The notes beneath the pieces are model-generated. The model worked only from the letters and a program-made list of their open reading frames with translations, was not told the origin of the DNA and did not search any database. A stretch of DNA of 64,000 bases from Niebla homalea. Taxonomy: Eukaryota > Ascomycota > Lecanoromycetes > Lecanorales > Ramalinaceae. The translations under genes and the position numbers were made by a program. Within the stretch, counting starts at the first letter, position 1. Every line of letters begins with the position of its first letter. The stretch spans positions 1,984,001-2,048,000 of the forward strand of contig JAHGAU010000003.1 of the NCBI GenBank assembly GCA_019925105.1. Direction: 5' to 3'. This document shows, in pieces, positions 12,252 through 23,933 of this stretch.

Positions 12252-12938
12252 GCTTCTCTCCACCAAGAACATGAGAATGGTAAGGGTAAAGCACAGGGAC
12301 CCGGCAAGAGGAGGGGGGAGGGTGGGGGGAGGATCAGTGGGGACGGAACGGGCTTGGGTGACACGGGAGATGGTCACTGGGGATTCGTCGCTCTGGGATG
12401 ACATGATCCCAGTATAAGTGGCAATGCCAATGGATGTAAATGAGGAAGTCGTGGTCCAAAATGTGTTCGGCCACTGCTCACTCATGATGAAAAGGCGTTT
12501 AGACAATTGATAGATAGATCTGAAATTCCAATGCCATGAAATTATCCCTACGGTACACGCACAACCTCGGCTTTCTCAATCCATTCTGTTGCCGTTTTCC
12601 AATCCTCAGATCTATCACGCACGCAATCTGCAAAAAGCTTTCACCTCCACTACCCCATTTGCCATCGACACTCAAGTGTTGAACTTTGGGTGTCTGAGCC
12701 AGACCAGTCTGCTGCCATAAATGGCTGTGGTGTCAAGAATTTTGAATCTCTTGCCACATTATTGCCCCTTACCGATCAAAGGAAAATTATCAAGGAAAAC
12801 GTGCTGGGATGGAAGTCTCTTCTGCTGTGGTGTTTCTTCAATACTCGAGGTCAATGTCTCCTGCTTTCGAACGTTCTCGATGCGATGCTATTGTCGTGGA
12901 GAACATTCCTCGAGATGAATTGATGGTGATGTGCACCT
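12252..12938. other. Intergenic region between convergent genes
   Basis: Holds the 3' regions of ARB1 (plus) and the C2H2 gene (minus). A G-rich stretch lies at 12305-12345. No gene seen. Confidence 0.5.
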
Positions 12939-14399
12939 TCAAGCGCGATAGCCGGCGCCGTTGTTGGCATTGCCAACGGCGGCCCGGATGGGACGACCAG
13001 GGCGACCAGGAGCCACGCGACCTTTATGGACGTTTCTGATATGGCTGTAAAGCTTATCCTTGCGCTTGAATCCGTTGTTGCCGTGATATTGGCAACCAAT
13101 CTCGGGGCAAGGATATCTTCGTGGGTTTTGACAATGCACAGTGCCGGTGTGTCGTTTCAAATCACTCCAGGTCGAGGATTGGTGTTTGCAAGCGTCCTCG
13201 CGACATTGAAAGACTTCTCCCCCCAGTAGCCAATAAGGGTTATTTCCGTTTGAGTAATGAGTTCGCTCATGTTCTTTCAGAAAGACATATCCTGCTTGCA
13301 AGCCGCAGGTCTCCTGAACGCACCGACGAATGCTATCTGTTGAGTGGCGATAATGATATCTACATATAGCATTCGTGATGTGGGCCTCCCCCTTTTTGGT
13401 CCCAATGCCACTGCAGACGAGGCAATTGCATGCTGATTCACTCAGCATATCTGTGTCGTACACATCGTTGGTATGAGATGAGATGCTATTGGTCGGGCTT
13501 TGAGGCTCTGCGGAATGCGAATACGGACTTGAGGTGGGAAGTCCTATAGGATGTGAAGTTTGCCTACTGCCCTCTGGTCAGCCAATAAAAAAAAAAGCTT
13601 ACCCATCCTTCTCCTCAAGGGTTGATGAGGCAGGCCATGTGGGCATGTGTGCGAGATCATTGGCCAAGTTGTGATCCACCCATGAGAGCGGATATGCAGG
13701 ATCAGACCAGCTTGGTTCGTTGCCGGCGCTGTAAGTCTCGTACCCAGTCATCAGACTGCTGGTGCCAGTGGAATCGAAAGCCAAGCCGTGTTCATCCAAT
13801 CCGTGGAATCCAAGATCCTCAGTAGGTAGGAAGGTAGAGTGCTCATTGGCCATGAAGTAGGGCACTGCAGCTGCAGAATCCAGGAACTGCGTGGCGAAGG
13901 CATCCTCAGGAGGTGCCAGACCTGTGTCTGACGAGTTCCACGGCTGATCGGACGCGTAAGAGGGCGTGAGCGCTGCGGTGTTCTGCGCCCCAACAGTCTG
14001 CGAACCAAAAGCTTGGTCGTAGCTCATTTCGTTGCCTGGGTCAAGGTAATTGGTCGCGTAGCAGGGCGTCGAGGTGTTGTATGGGCCCAAAGTCGACGGA
14101 TTGAGGTATGGGTTGTAGCTCGGTTGGTCGCCTGGGTGAAGTTGATTGGTTGCAGAGGAGGGCGTCGGCAATCCAGGGAAATAAGGCAGATGAGCTTGGC
14201 TCCAGCCATTGTCCATATTGATGTATGGAACTCCGCCATTGGTTGGTGGCGAGGGCGGGAGGCTGGTGGAAGGCATGCTTCTGCGTTGGTCTTGCATGAT
14301 CGCTTTGCCCCAAAGCTGACGAATCAGGATCGAGCTGAGGTTGCCGGTGCGCAGTCGTGAACGATTTTGCTGGGTGGAAAGTGCGAGAATCGTCTGCAT
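12939..14399 (-). CDS. C2H2 zinc-finger transcription factor
   Basis: Exons 14399-13603 and 13566-12939 give 474 residues. The intron between them (13567-13602) is only 36 nt, with GTAAGC, a GCTGACC branch-like motif and CAG; skipping it meets TAA at once. The N-terminal half is rich in Pro, Ser, Tyr, Asn and Gln, like an activation domain, and carries an imperfect repeat of about 32 residues (79-110, 111-144, partial 145-152). Three zinc-finger-like Cys/His clusters follow at about 348-370, 387-410 and 419-446. The third has C-x4-C-x17-H-x4-H spacing, longer than classical. The tail has PGRPGRP, an AT-hook-like motif, so DNA binding in the nucleus is likely. Targets unknown. Confidence 0.8.
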
Positions 14400-15313
14400 T
14401 TTGGAGATGGGGGTGATACTCTTCTTATGCTCGTGATGGGCTTTTCAGGGGCGCTGAAGAAAGGCGTTCCATTCAGACGGCTATTTTATTCTCATGCATC
14501 TAGCACTAAAAAATGACTACAGATCATGCATAGGCCCTTCGAGCTTTCCACCGAGCTATTCTATAGGCTTTTAAAAGTCCAATATACGTTGTAGCCCATG
14601 ATGAATTAAAGATTTGACGAGTTGAATAGTCTAACGAGGAAAAGAAACATATTTTGACACGGTCTCGAAAGATGACGCCAAACCCTTTAATACTCAGGAT
14701 ACTGAGGTCATTAAGGAACGGTTCGCGTTCAACTCTGAGTTCCTGGCATCTCTTTTGATCCAATCACTTAGACCATCATGTTTAACAAACACCGATATTG
14801 CATAACGGCCTCACATGGATCATGTTGTTCAAGATTCATGCATAGGATTTGTCCTTAATGGGACTTCTGTCTGCTACATTGCAAAGACATCCCAGCCACT
14901 GAACAAGTCATACTTATAGCCCAAACATTTTCCATGGCTGAAAGAGAAGTAAGAAGTGACTTCCCTTGTAGAGTATGGTGTAGAGGAGCAGTCTCATAAA
15001 ATTATTCACATCCGAAGAAAACCCGGATGTCGATCTTGTCTCCATCTCCAACAATCAGATCTTTGCGTCGCGCCAGGGCAACATCGATGCGATTCTCTGT
15101 GCTGTATCATGGTCCAACCGGCTCACTGCTCATACCTCCACCTTCCTCATACCGTTTCTACCTGCCAAATCGATGCTTTTGACCTGGCATTGTAGCCATG
15201 ACTGCGTACACCAAATACGGATCTCCTTGGCCGGCAACGACTTGTGGGCAATAACGCATTGAAGGCGGTGGGGTCGACATCTCAAGCGTCAGCTGAGGTA
15301 TTTGCTTTCGAGC
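14400..15313. other. Divergent intergenic region
   Basis: Shared upstream region of the C2H2 gene (minus) and the NIPA-like gene (plus). Short open frames here overlap in several phases and show no family features. No clear regulatory motif seen. Confidence 0.5.
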
Positions 15314-17317
15314 ATGTCGCTGTTGCCAAGACAGAGCGGATCACCGGGCACGACCCTGAGAGAATGGTCCTCCCTCATTGGCATCGTGACGGCCATCATT
15401 GGCAACATCCTCATCTCCTTCGCCCTGAACATACAACGCTATGCACATATACGCCTGGAACAAGAGTCGGACAAACAGAATGGCCATTGGAAGAGCCCCC
15501 GCCAGAAGGGGATGGGGAAGAATTATGGCACTCAGAGTGATGTTGCCGAGGAGAGGGCGCGTATCAATCGCAATGCAGAAATTCACGAGGATGAGATGCA
15601 CTTGGGTCATACCGAAGAGTCAGGCAAGCTTGTTCATCCGGAGGATGACACGGACTCCTTGCATTCCCACAGCTCGTCAGAATCTACAATCAAACCTTCC
15701 GAGAAGACGACCAATGGGCCCGTTCAGAAGAAGACGTACCTCAAGAGTCCCTACTGGTGGGGTGGCATAGTCCTGATGACTGTTGGCGAGGCTGGCAACT
15801 TTCTGGCCTATGGATTTGCTCCAGCCTCGATCGTGTCGCCGCTGGGCGTCGTAGCCTTGGTGTCCAACTGCATCATTGCTCCATGTCTACTCAAAGAGCG
15901 GTTCCGTCAGCGAGACTTTTGGGGCGTGATGATTGCCGTTGCAGGAGCTGTCATCATTGTCCTCAGTGCAAAGCAATCCGAAGATAAGATGGGTCCATCG
16001 GACGTATGGGCCGCAATAACGAGATGGGAATTTGAAACATATCTGAGCATCACTGCTGGGCTCATGATCATCTTGATGTGGGCGAGTGAGAAGTACGGGG
16101 AAAAGACGATCCTTATAGATCTCGGTTTGGTCGGCCTGTTCGGTGGTTACACTGCGCTCTCAACCAAGGGCGTCGCATCTCTCCTCTCGGATACACTATG
16201 GCGTGCCCTGACTTTCCCCATCACCTATCTCCTTGTCGTCATCCTCGTGGTCACGGCTCTCATGCAGATCCGTTACGTCAATCGGGCCCTTCAACGCTTC
16301 GACTCGACCCAAGTCATACCCGTACAGTTTGTACTGTTCACCATCTCCGTGATTGTGGGCAGTGCCATCCTTTACCGAGACTTCAATTCAGCTACGGGAG
16401 ACCGTGTGGGTAAATTCGTTGGAGGATGTCTTCTCACATTTGTAGGTGTCTACTTCATCACGTCAGGGCGAATGAAGCCCCAGACCAAAGAGCTACCTGA
16501 TCTTGAAGAAGATGAAGAAAATGCGATTGGCCTGGTCGACGAAGAGGCCTATTCAGATCAAGCTTCGCCGACACCTTCGGAGCACGCCCAACGACCATCC
16601 ACCAACAGCGTCAAGTTCGAAAAAGATGCCCGGAATCCTCGCTCCTCATCTCGCCGTCCTTCCAAACAACAGAATGTCCCTCAAACACCGTCGCGCACAT
16701 CTTCATCGGCTTCCTCTGCTCAAGATCGCTCCCTTCTAACGGCCAACCCCTGGCGATCTTCCTCTGAAGTCAATCTAAGCTCTTCTTCGACTCGCCCATC
16801 AGCCCAGGAAAGTAGCGTGTCTTCGCCACTTCTCCCCTCTGAAGCGACGCACGTGAGTTCTGGAACGACCACGCCTGGCGCTCCTTCTACCCCACCCGCT
16901 CAAACGGCCCGACCTGGGACCCTCTCCCGTCGCAGCATGGCGCGTCTCGCACCAGGTCCACTCACGTCACCTCTATCCTCGTCGCTGTCGGCTGTCGTCG
17001 CAGACGAGCGTCGTCGAGCCGTGGGCTCAGCCAGGTCGCAACAACGGCGGCCAAGATTGTCCGGACTACGAAAGAGCAGATCGAGTAGGGGTGGGGGTAA
17101 TGGCAAAGGTCAGAGCATGGATGCGATCACGACGATAGGCACATCACCACTCAAGGGCCAAGGTCTTGACAGTGACGATGTCCCTGAGGACGCCGTCGTA
17201 GATGATGAGGGAGCGAGACCCAGTGCTGCAGGCCGATCTCAGAGCGTTGGTACTGCTCTGGGAGGATGGTGGAAGAGGAAGAGCAATAAAGGCAAGGAGA
17301 CTGCGGATGATGGATGA
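15314..17317 (+). CDS. NIPA-like magnesium transporter family protein
   Basis: A single-exon frame of 667 residues. The N-terminus has one hydrophobic helix (WSSLIGIVTAIIGNILISFA), then a charged loop. After it comes the NIPA/DUF803 core: YWWGGIVLMTVGEAGNFLAYGFAPAS followed by about seven further membrane helices up to FVGGCLLTFVGVYFITSG. Family members carry Mg2+ across plasma or endosomal membranes; this substrate is inferred. The tail of about 260 residues is Ser/Pro/Arg-rich, probably cytoplasmic and disordered, longer than in animal NIPA proteins. The start chosen is the first ATG in frame (AGCATGTCG); upstream the frame meets TGA within about 60 bases. Confidence 0.88.
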   Translation: MSLLPRQSGSPGTTLREWSSLIGIVTAIIGNILISFALNIQRYAHIRLEQESDKQNGHWKSPRQKGMGKNYGTQSDVAEERARINRNAEIHEDEMHLGHTEESGKLVHPEDDTDSLHSHSSSESTIKPSEKTTNGPVQKKTYLKSPYWWGGIVLMTVGEAGNFLAYGFAPASIVSPLGVVALVSNCIIAPCLLKERFRQRDFWGVMIAVAGAVIIVLSAKQSEDKMGPSDVWAAITRWEFETYLSITAGLMIILMWASEKYGEKTILIDLGLVGLFGGYTALSTKGVASLLSDTLWRALTFPITYLLVVILVVTALMQIRYVNRALQRFDSTQVIPVQFVLFTISVIVGSAILYRDFNSATGDRVGKFVGGCLLTFVGVYFITSGRMKPQTKELPDLEEDEENAIGLVDEEAYSDQASPTPSEHAQRPSTNSVKFEKDARNPRSSSRRPSKQQNVPQTPSRTSSSASSAQDRSLLTANPWRSSSEVNLSSSSTRPSAQESSVSSPLLPSEATHVSSGTTTPGAPSTPPAQTARPGTLSRRSMARLAPGPLTSPLSSSLSAVVADERRRAVGSARSQQRRPRLSGLRKSRSSRGGGNGKGQSMDAITTIGTSPLKGQGLDSDDVPEDAVVDDEGARPSAAGRSQSVGTALGGWWKRKSNKGKETADDG

Positions 17318-18121
17318 TTTTTCGAGTGAAAAGCTCTATGCTCCGCTTCGAGTTCCAAGATACATCACAGGGTCGACAGCACCATGAAACGGCTTCTGGG
17401 AGTGTTTGAGGGCCCTAATGGCCTGCGGCGAACCTTGTCGATACGAATCTCGTCGATACGGATCTCGCTTCTACTACAAAAGCAGCATGGTGATAGCAAT
17501 TGGCGTTCTTTTACAGCAAGCGGGTCTTGGGGTGCTTCTTTGCCTATGTACGGATACTGGGTTCTGGTCAATGATACCCTCTGGCGTTTGGTGTATCATA
17601 TGACAGCGAGAGCCTGTCAAATTTTCTCTAAGGTACATAGCTACACTGAACGCAAATTTAAATTGCAAGCAATCCTAAGCCCTCTGCGAGATCCAACTTT
17701 CAAATATCTTTGGGAAGGAGCAGCTTGACTTCACAGGCTTACAGGATATCTCTCTGAGAAAATCGAGTATAGTTCGTGTAGGACGGGTATGGCGGTATGA
17801 ATCCTTGGCATCGGAATTTTTCTGGAACAGCAGGGGCGAAAGGCGTTTTCCTTGTTCATTGTCATTTGTTTCATCTGTAATTGCACAACACCTCCAGCCT
17901 TCTCAGTCTTCATGAGACCTGGGAGCTATAGTAGTAGAGTTGCAAACATATAATCAGATTTGCCAGCAAGCAAAGGTCTTGCTTGAGAGGTGGGGACATT
18001 ATGCATCGTGACAGACTAACGGTTTCAATAAGATTGATCGTGCCTGCCCTATCACGGTCACAAAGGCTGTCATTATCACCGCTGCGTGGTGTCAAAACGG
18101 AAAGTGTTTAAGCTGCTTCCG
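17318..18121. other. Intergenic region with a small tandem duplication
   Basis: 3' region of the NIPA-like gene and promoter of the DEAD-box gene. Near 17438-17467 a 15-base unit (GTCGATACGRATCTC) occurs twice in tandem. A 114-codon open stretch at 17384-17728 has no recognisable features and is not called. Confidence 0.5.
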
Positions 18122-20188
18122 ATGGGGTTGACATCTTTTGCTCTTCGTCGAAGACTTCTCTCTTTGCAAAACACGAGACTTTTCTTTCAACCTCAGCTTC
18201 CTTCACCATTCATCGTCAAGATGTCGGCACAAACTGCTCTTCATACGAGTGCTTCGCTCCAGGAGGCGAACGCACCCACCTGGGCCAGCATGCAGGGCCA
18301 GTTGGATCCTGCCATTCTGCGTGGTCTGAAAGAGATGAAATTTGACTTCATGACGCCTGTCCAAGAGCAGGTCCTTCAGAAGCTTCCGTCCATGGGTAGT
18401 GACTGGTGAGTCATCTCCTCTTCATCCATACATGGGATATCCCGTCGTAGATGTCTGACTGGATTTAAGCCTTGTCCAAGCCAAAACTGGCACCGGCAAG
18501 ACCATCGCCTTTCTGATCCCTGCCATTCAAAATATCCTACAGTATTCCACTCGCAAAGGCCAGGTCTCGATCCTGGTGCTGTCACCAACCCGTGAATTGG
18601 CTGTTCAGATTGCGGATGAGGCCCAACGTCTGGTCTCCAAATTCAGACGCCCCATTGAAATCCACACTGCTTTTGGGGGTACAGCACGAGAATCAGCACT
18701 TAGCAAATTCAAGCTTGGTGATCCCAAAATTCTCGTTGCCACACCGGGAAGGCTGAATGACTACCTGTCCGAGGGGAATGTGAGGGCGAGGTTCGATGAC
18801 ATGAAGACGTTGATCCTAGACGAAGCTGATAGGATGCTCGATGCGGGTGAGATTACCTTCTCTACACACGCCAAAGCTGCAGCATTATTTACAGAGCTGG
18901 TTACTAACTCCATCAGGCTTTCTTCCCGCCATCCTGCAAGTCCTTCATGCCCTTCCACCCAAGTCTGGACCAAAGGGCCAATGGCAGGGCATGTGCTTTT
19001 CTGCGACAGTGCCACCCAAGATGGAAAAGGTCTTTGCTCACATCCTAGGCAAGGAGCACATCGCTGTATCAACCATCGATAAGTCTGAACCACCAACGCT
19101 TGCTAAGGTGCCTCAATTCTCGGTCATCATACCCAAGGTCGAACAGACATTCACAGCACTATACTCGATCCTCCAAGAAGAGATCAAGGCCACAGAAGGA
19201 GCCCCCAAGATCATTGTCTTCGGCACAACGGCAAAGCTCGTCGCTCTGTACGCCAAGCTCTACGAAGGCCAGCTAGGCCTCCCTGTCTTTGAGCTCCACA
19301 GTCGCCTCTCGCAAACAGCGCGAACAAGAATGACCGCTGCGTTCAAGGAGACAAAGACAGGCATCATGTTCGCCTCTGATGGTATGTCGAATCCTCTCCC
19401 GAAACCCTGTAGTGCTAACTTCCCAGTCATCGGCCGAGGCATGGACTTCCCCAACGTCTCCCTCGTCCTCCAAGTCGGCCTCCCCGCCGACGCAGATACT
19501 TACACCCACCGCGTTGGCCGAACCGCCCGCGCTGGCAAGGACGGCAAAGCCATCCTGCTCCTCACCGAAGCCGAGTCGTTCTACCTGAAGGCGAATCGCC
19601 AGTTTCACATCAACCCATACCCACAATCTGACACCGTCGTCAATGACGCTTCCGCTGCTACTGTCAATGCTGCGCTTCAGAACATCGACCCCGATGTGAA
19701 ACAGAAGGCCTATTCAGCGTATCTGGGCTTCATGAAGGCGGTGCTGAACAAGATGAGGATGACGCCCGAGCAAATGGTAGGCATGGCGAATGTATTCGCG
19801 GTGGACGGCATGGGATGTGAAGAGGTGCCGGCGATGGAAAAAAGCACGATCGGGTAAGTCTATACTAACATCAGTCACGTTATGATTACATTGAGACTGA
19901 TGAATCATATCTAGGAAAATGGGCTTGAAGGGTGTGCGCGGCATCCGTTACGCAATAAAATCAAATCCAGCGACGGCGCAACAGGTGCCGAATAATTTTG
20001 CTCAAAGGCAACAGGTGCCAAGCAGTTTTGCTCAAGCAGCTAGGGTGCCTCCTATGAATGGCGCCGCGCCCAAGGGGGCGGATTCGAGGGGCAAGCAATA
20101 TCGCAGTTCGCACTCGATGTCAGCAAAACCGCGCCAGCAGGGAAAGCGTTGGGGGAGGGGTGGCAGTGGCGAGGCGGAGGGGTGGTAG
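18122..20188 (+). CDS. Mitochondrial DEAD-box RNA helicase, MSS116-like
   Basis: Five exons (18122-18405, 18470-18846, 18917-19381, 19427-19853, 19915-20188) give 608 residues. The N-terminus (MGLTSFALRRRLLSLQNTR) is basic and Ser/Arg-rich with no acid, like a mitochondrial presequence. Helicase motifs run in order: Q-like FDFMTPVQEQ, motif I AKTGTGKT, PTRELA, TPGR, DEAD, SAT, RGMDFP and HRVGRTAR. The C-terminus is Gln/Arg/Gly-rich, as in RNA chaperones. Yeast Mss116 and Neurospora CYT-19 help group I/II intron splicing and mitochondrial RNA folding; that role is inferred by similarity. The ATG chosen is the first in frame. All four introns join in phase with GT..AG ends. Confidence 0.88.
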
Positions 20189-20316
20189 ACATGTTTCCGA
20201 AATGCTGTGTCATTCTGGTTAGCCGGTGTTACATAGATCAACCCATCTCCGGCGTTTTCCACATCTACTCCTACATTTGCTTTTTACAACGCTCTCTATT
20301 ATCTCCCCACCCGCCC

Positions 20317-22960
20317 TTACTGCCCTTTCATGACCTCCAATGACAATTCCATACCCTTCTCCTTTGCCAGTTCCACAGGACTGACATACCGCCCCCTCCC
20401 CCCACCCCAAAAATTCCCCCCCCATCGCCACCCCCACCACCCCAACAAACAACATCACGCTCCAATTGAACCCCCCCCAGGCTCGGGTGCGGCGCCAGCG
20501 GCCAGAACGACCAGAAGAAGGACGAGAGCGTGTACAACAGCGCCACGACATTGACCGGCGCGCCGAAGCCACCGAGGGAGACCAGCCCGCACGCCGGGTG
20601 GGAGGGGGTGGGGCAGTGGTGCCGGCGGTGGGAAGATGCTGGATCTTTGTGGTTAGAAGGGTCGGGTTTTGGTTATTGAGTCTGGGTGTTTTGGCGTTGG
20701 AACCACTGGGGGCCGCGGGGGAGGAGAGGGGGGTATATTGAGGGGAATCGGGGAGGTGCCGCATGTGGCCACTATCGCGACGCAGGCGAGGGGAGATTAT
20801 GGCTTGATGGCGGTGGTGGAGCTGAGGAGTGGTGGAGCTGTTGTGTCGGTGGGGGTGGTTTTTTTTGGGGGGGAAGTGGGAAGGGTGAGGAGGAGGAGGA
20901 TGGGAGGGAGGGAGGAATGAGGCAATGGGGTGACATTTACCCGATGTTGATCACGGAGATGAGGATGGTGACGAGGATGGCGTTGACGGGGAGGTTATAG
21001 GTCGGGTGGATCTGGTGGGCTCATTCATCATCATGGAAGCTGTTAATGCTCGGGTTTCTTATGGTTTTACGATTATGGGAAGATGTGGGCGGGGTGACGG
21101 TGATGGGCGAGAGCGCAAAGAGGTATCATCATGGTGATAGTAATGGTAATGGACATGAGCAAGCCATTCACTACACGGCATCCCCCCCATCCCGCGCAAA
21201 CGCCGGCTCGCACCCGCGTACTGGCTCGATGTGATGATCATCAGCAGCACCAACACGATGATCGTCAGCCCGGTCGTCCCCTCGGGTTTGCCGGTCGCTT
21301 GCTGGACAAGTTGGACCAAGGGGTAGCCGGAGGGGGAGTCGAGCGCTTCGGGGATGGAATCGAGACGGAAGAGGTAGGTGAGCAGGATTGCAAAGGCGAT
21401 GCGGATGTTGAGGAGGAATGACCAGACCATGCTGCTGGGGATGGCGAGGACGGCGTCGGTGATCTCTTCTGCTGAAGAATCCGTGTTAGTAGAGTTGAGG
21501 AGCCCGGCGTGAAGGGGGCCCAAGGAGCAGGGAAAGAAGGGGGTTGGAAAGATATGTACACATCTGTGCAGCGGACACGGAGCATGTTGGTTTCTTGTCA
21601 GCTTTACGTCTTACCTATTCAGGCTTGCGAATGGCCGAAACGGCTTACCCAGAACCACAAACACGTTCGAGAACTGCCCAATCAGGACGCTCAATCCGAG
21701 ATTGTTACATCCGGCCCCGTAATCGAGAAAGACGTCGTGCGGTTTTCTTTTCAGGTATCATGAGCCAGAGAACGACGATGATCTATTCGAGAGACGTCAG
21801 CAGCTGTGTCGTAGAATGCTCCATCCAGCTAATTGGCCCGATCCTATTCTGAGACTGTTGAATGCTGCGGCCAACGTCCTAGATTTCGTGTTGACAAGAT
21901 GGTGTCGGCCTTCGTACTTCCAACTTACGACTCGAGCGAGAATGAATATACACAACTCACCGGAATGAATGCCACGAAATGCAATACCACAAACGCCATC
22001 TCCACACCCGCCGACCTCTTCCCCACCAGAATTTTGGAAGCAGCTAATCCGCACACAACCGCAACAATCAGCGGCGTTGCCTGCCACCTCTGTGCCTCGA
22101 ACCCTGTACAGTCATTCACCACGACTAATGCCAAAACCACTTTACAACTAGGAAATACTCAACTGCGACACTGCTCTCCCATGAAAGAGTACTGAGCCAG
22201 CCGCTTGCATAAGGGAGACCCTTCTGGAAGCGTGGTGGGGCGAAGACAGAAACCCAGTGAAGTTGGCCGCCCTTAGGATGGGGAAGGGACATAATTAGCA
22301 AATGCGCATGTAGTGGCGTCACAGTCTCTTCCTTTGACCTGCTCCTTTGGAACGTTTTGCTCGGATCAGGACCGAGTGCGGTATTCTAAGCCCAATCTTC
22401 AAACCCCTAGATATACAATCTTTCACGAGTGGTACAGGGATCACCTAGTCCATTATGTCTATATGGCTAATTCGCCGCTTCGATCTCTCCGCTGCTTGCT
22501 TGAATACCCACAATTGCTGCACCGAGTTCCTCTACTCGGGGCAAATGAAGACCAGATTGGTGAAGTGAAAATCGCGACTTACCTCCGCAGGCACAGCACT
22601 CCCCACCTCCGCCAAAATCAAGACCACAAAGCCTTGCCCTACATAACACCATACTAGACTCCAGAACATGCCGCCTCTGCCTGCCAACTTTAAGGCGGAG
22701 CTGTTGCCCGCTAGTAAGATCTCCCACATGCCCATACAGCAGGATGTGAAGGCGATAGATGAGACGCTGCGGAAAGAGCGGTGAAGGTTGGGGTGTGGGT
22801 CACGGCCTAGACGAGCCATGTCAATGCTGTCCTGGTCGGTGAAGCCAGGGATGTCGGTGCCATCGGCTTTCTCCATCGTATTCGAACTTTTAGACGATCC
22901 GTGATCTTGTGGTGGCGTTGGTGCCAACGGTCTCTTCGAAGGCGGTGGAAGAGCCGTCAT
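20317..22960 (-). pseudogene. Decayed amino-acid/polyamine permease (APC superfamily)
   Basis: Minus-strand pieces match an APC permease in the right order: an N-terminal exon (22960-22583, with SRDPHPNLHRSFRSVSSIAF-like core and GT at 22582), GGQLHWVSVFAP, a VVVNDCTGFEAQRWQ helix region, NNLGLSVLIGQFSNVFVVLG, SSAEEITDAVLAIPSSMVWS, YNLPVNAILVTILISVINIG, GGFGAPVNVVALLYTLSSFFWSFWP, and a tail with RYVSPVELAKEK ending at 20317. The pieces change frame at several places without plausible introns: near 22139, near 21190 around a C7 run, around 20800, and at a C8 run near 20472. Several shifts fall in homopolymers, so assembly error is possible, but so many together suggest a dead gene. It is tail to tail with the helicase gene, 128 bases apart. 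Confidence 0.65.
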
Positions 22961-23933
22961 CGTTGCTGCTATATGTTGACCGTTGTTGACAGATGGGACA
23001 GATGGCTACCTTTCGGCACGGAAGGCTTCTCAACGGTGACTACCTGATTATAGAGGTGGAGGATCTTGCCGAATCTTTACAATCATGGTGGCTAATCTTG
23101 GTGGCGATGGTTTGTATATGGCTGAAGCCGCGCGCAGGCCAAAGGCTCGGGTTCTTTTTACCGTCTTCTTAGGTCAATGGTCTTTTTAGAGAGAAAGTGA
23201 TGACGATCCAGGGCCAAATCGATCTACATGGCGAAGGAAGTTGTTGCGCTTCAAGCTGAGCCCCGTTAGCCCACCGTTCATTCCTAGGCCCACAGCATAC
23301 CTGGCGGCATCCTTGCACGCATGCAGCGTTGCGCAGCAACGAATGAGGCATATTGAAAGGAGCAGTAGCATGAAGAGAAATGAGAGGGGTTTGTAGTATT
23401 CGAAGATGACTGTTGTGAAAATTCAATGAGATATCGTAGGATTGCCACGGTTAGTCGTCTATTGCCAGGACTCCTTCCGTTCGAGATACATCCGAAACAT
23501 GAAAGAAGCCACTTTAAGATAATTAGTGATGGCGATAAGATCATCATACATCAACTGCAGCTGATTCTATTGGTGAGACCGATGCGCCGCGAACCACAAG
23601 AAATCAATTTTAAACCCTGAGCTTGTTTGCATGCAATTCGAGCTGTAGCAAACAGCGAAGTGCGAGTGCATGTTTCATAGATGCGACGAATCAGCACTTT
23701 ACGCTAAAAGCATCAGCTGAGTAGAGCAAACGTAGTTGGGAGCCATGTTGAGCAGGTCGAATTGTCATTGCTTGACTCGGTGTCCAACGTAGATGACTGA
23801 CGAAACACAGTTCGAGAAAGGGAGACTCCGCTTATTGATTCATTGAAGATGGAATGGCGACCAATGGCAACAGCAGTGTGATGGGCTGGAGTGACAGATC
23901 AAAGGTTCAACTGGAGGTCCGAAAGTTGCTTCT
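22961..23933. other. Intergenic region
   Basis: Upstream of the permease remnant and downstream of the F-box gene, both on the minus strand. No frame longer than 90 codons looks real and no repeat was recognised. Confidence 0.5.

Noticed and set aside
17384..17728. 114-codon frame after the NIPA-like gene
   Set aside because: Contains the 15-bp tandem duplication and no protein features; likely 3' flank.
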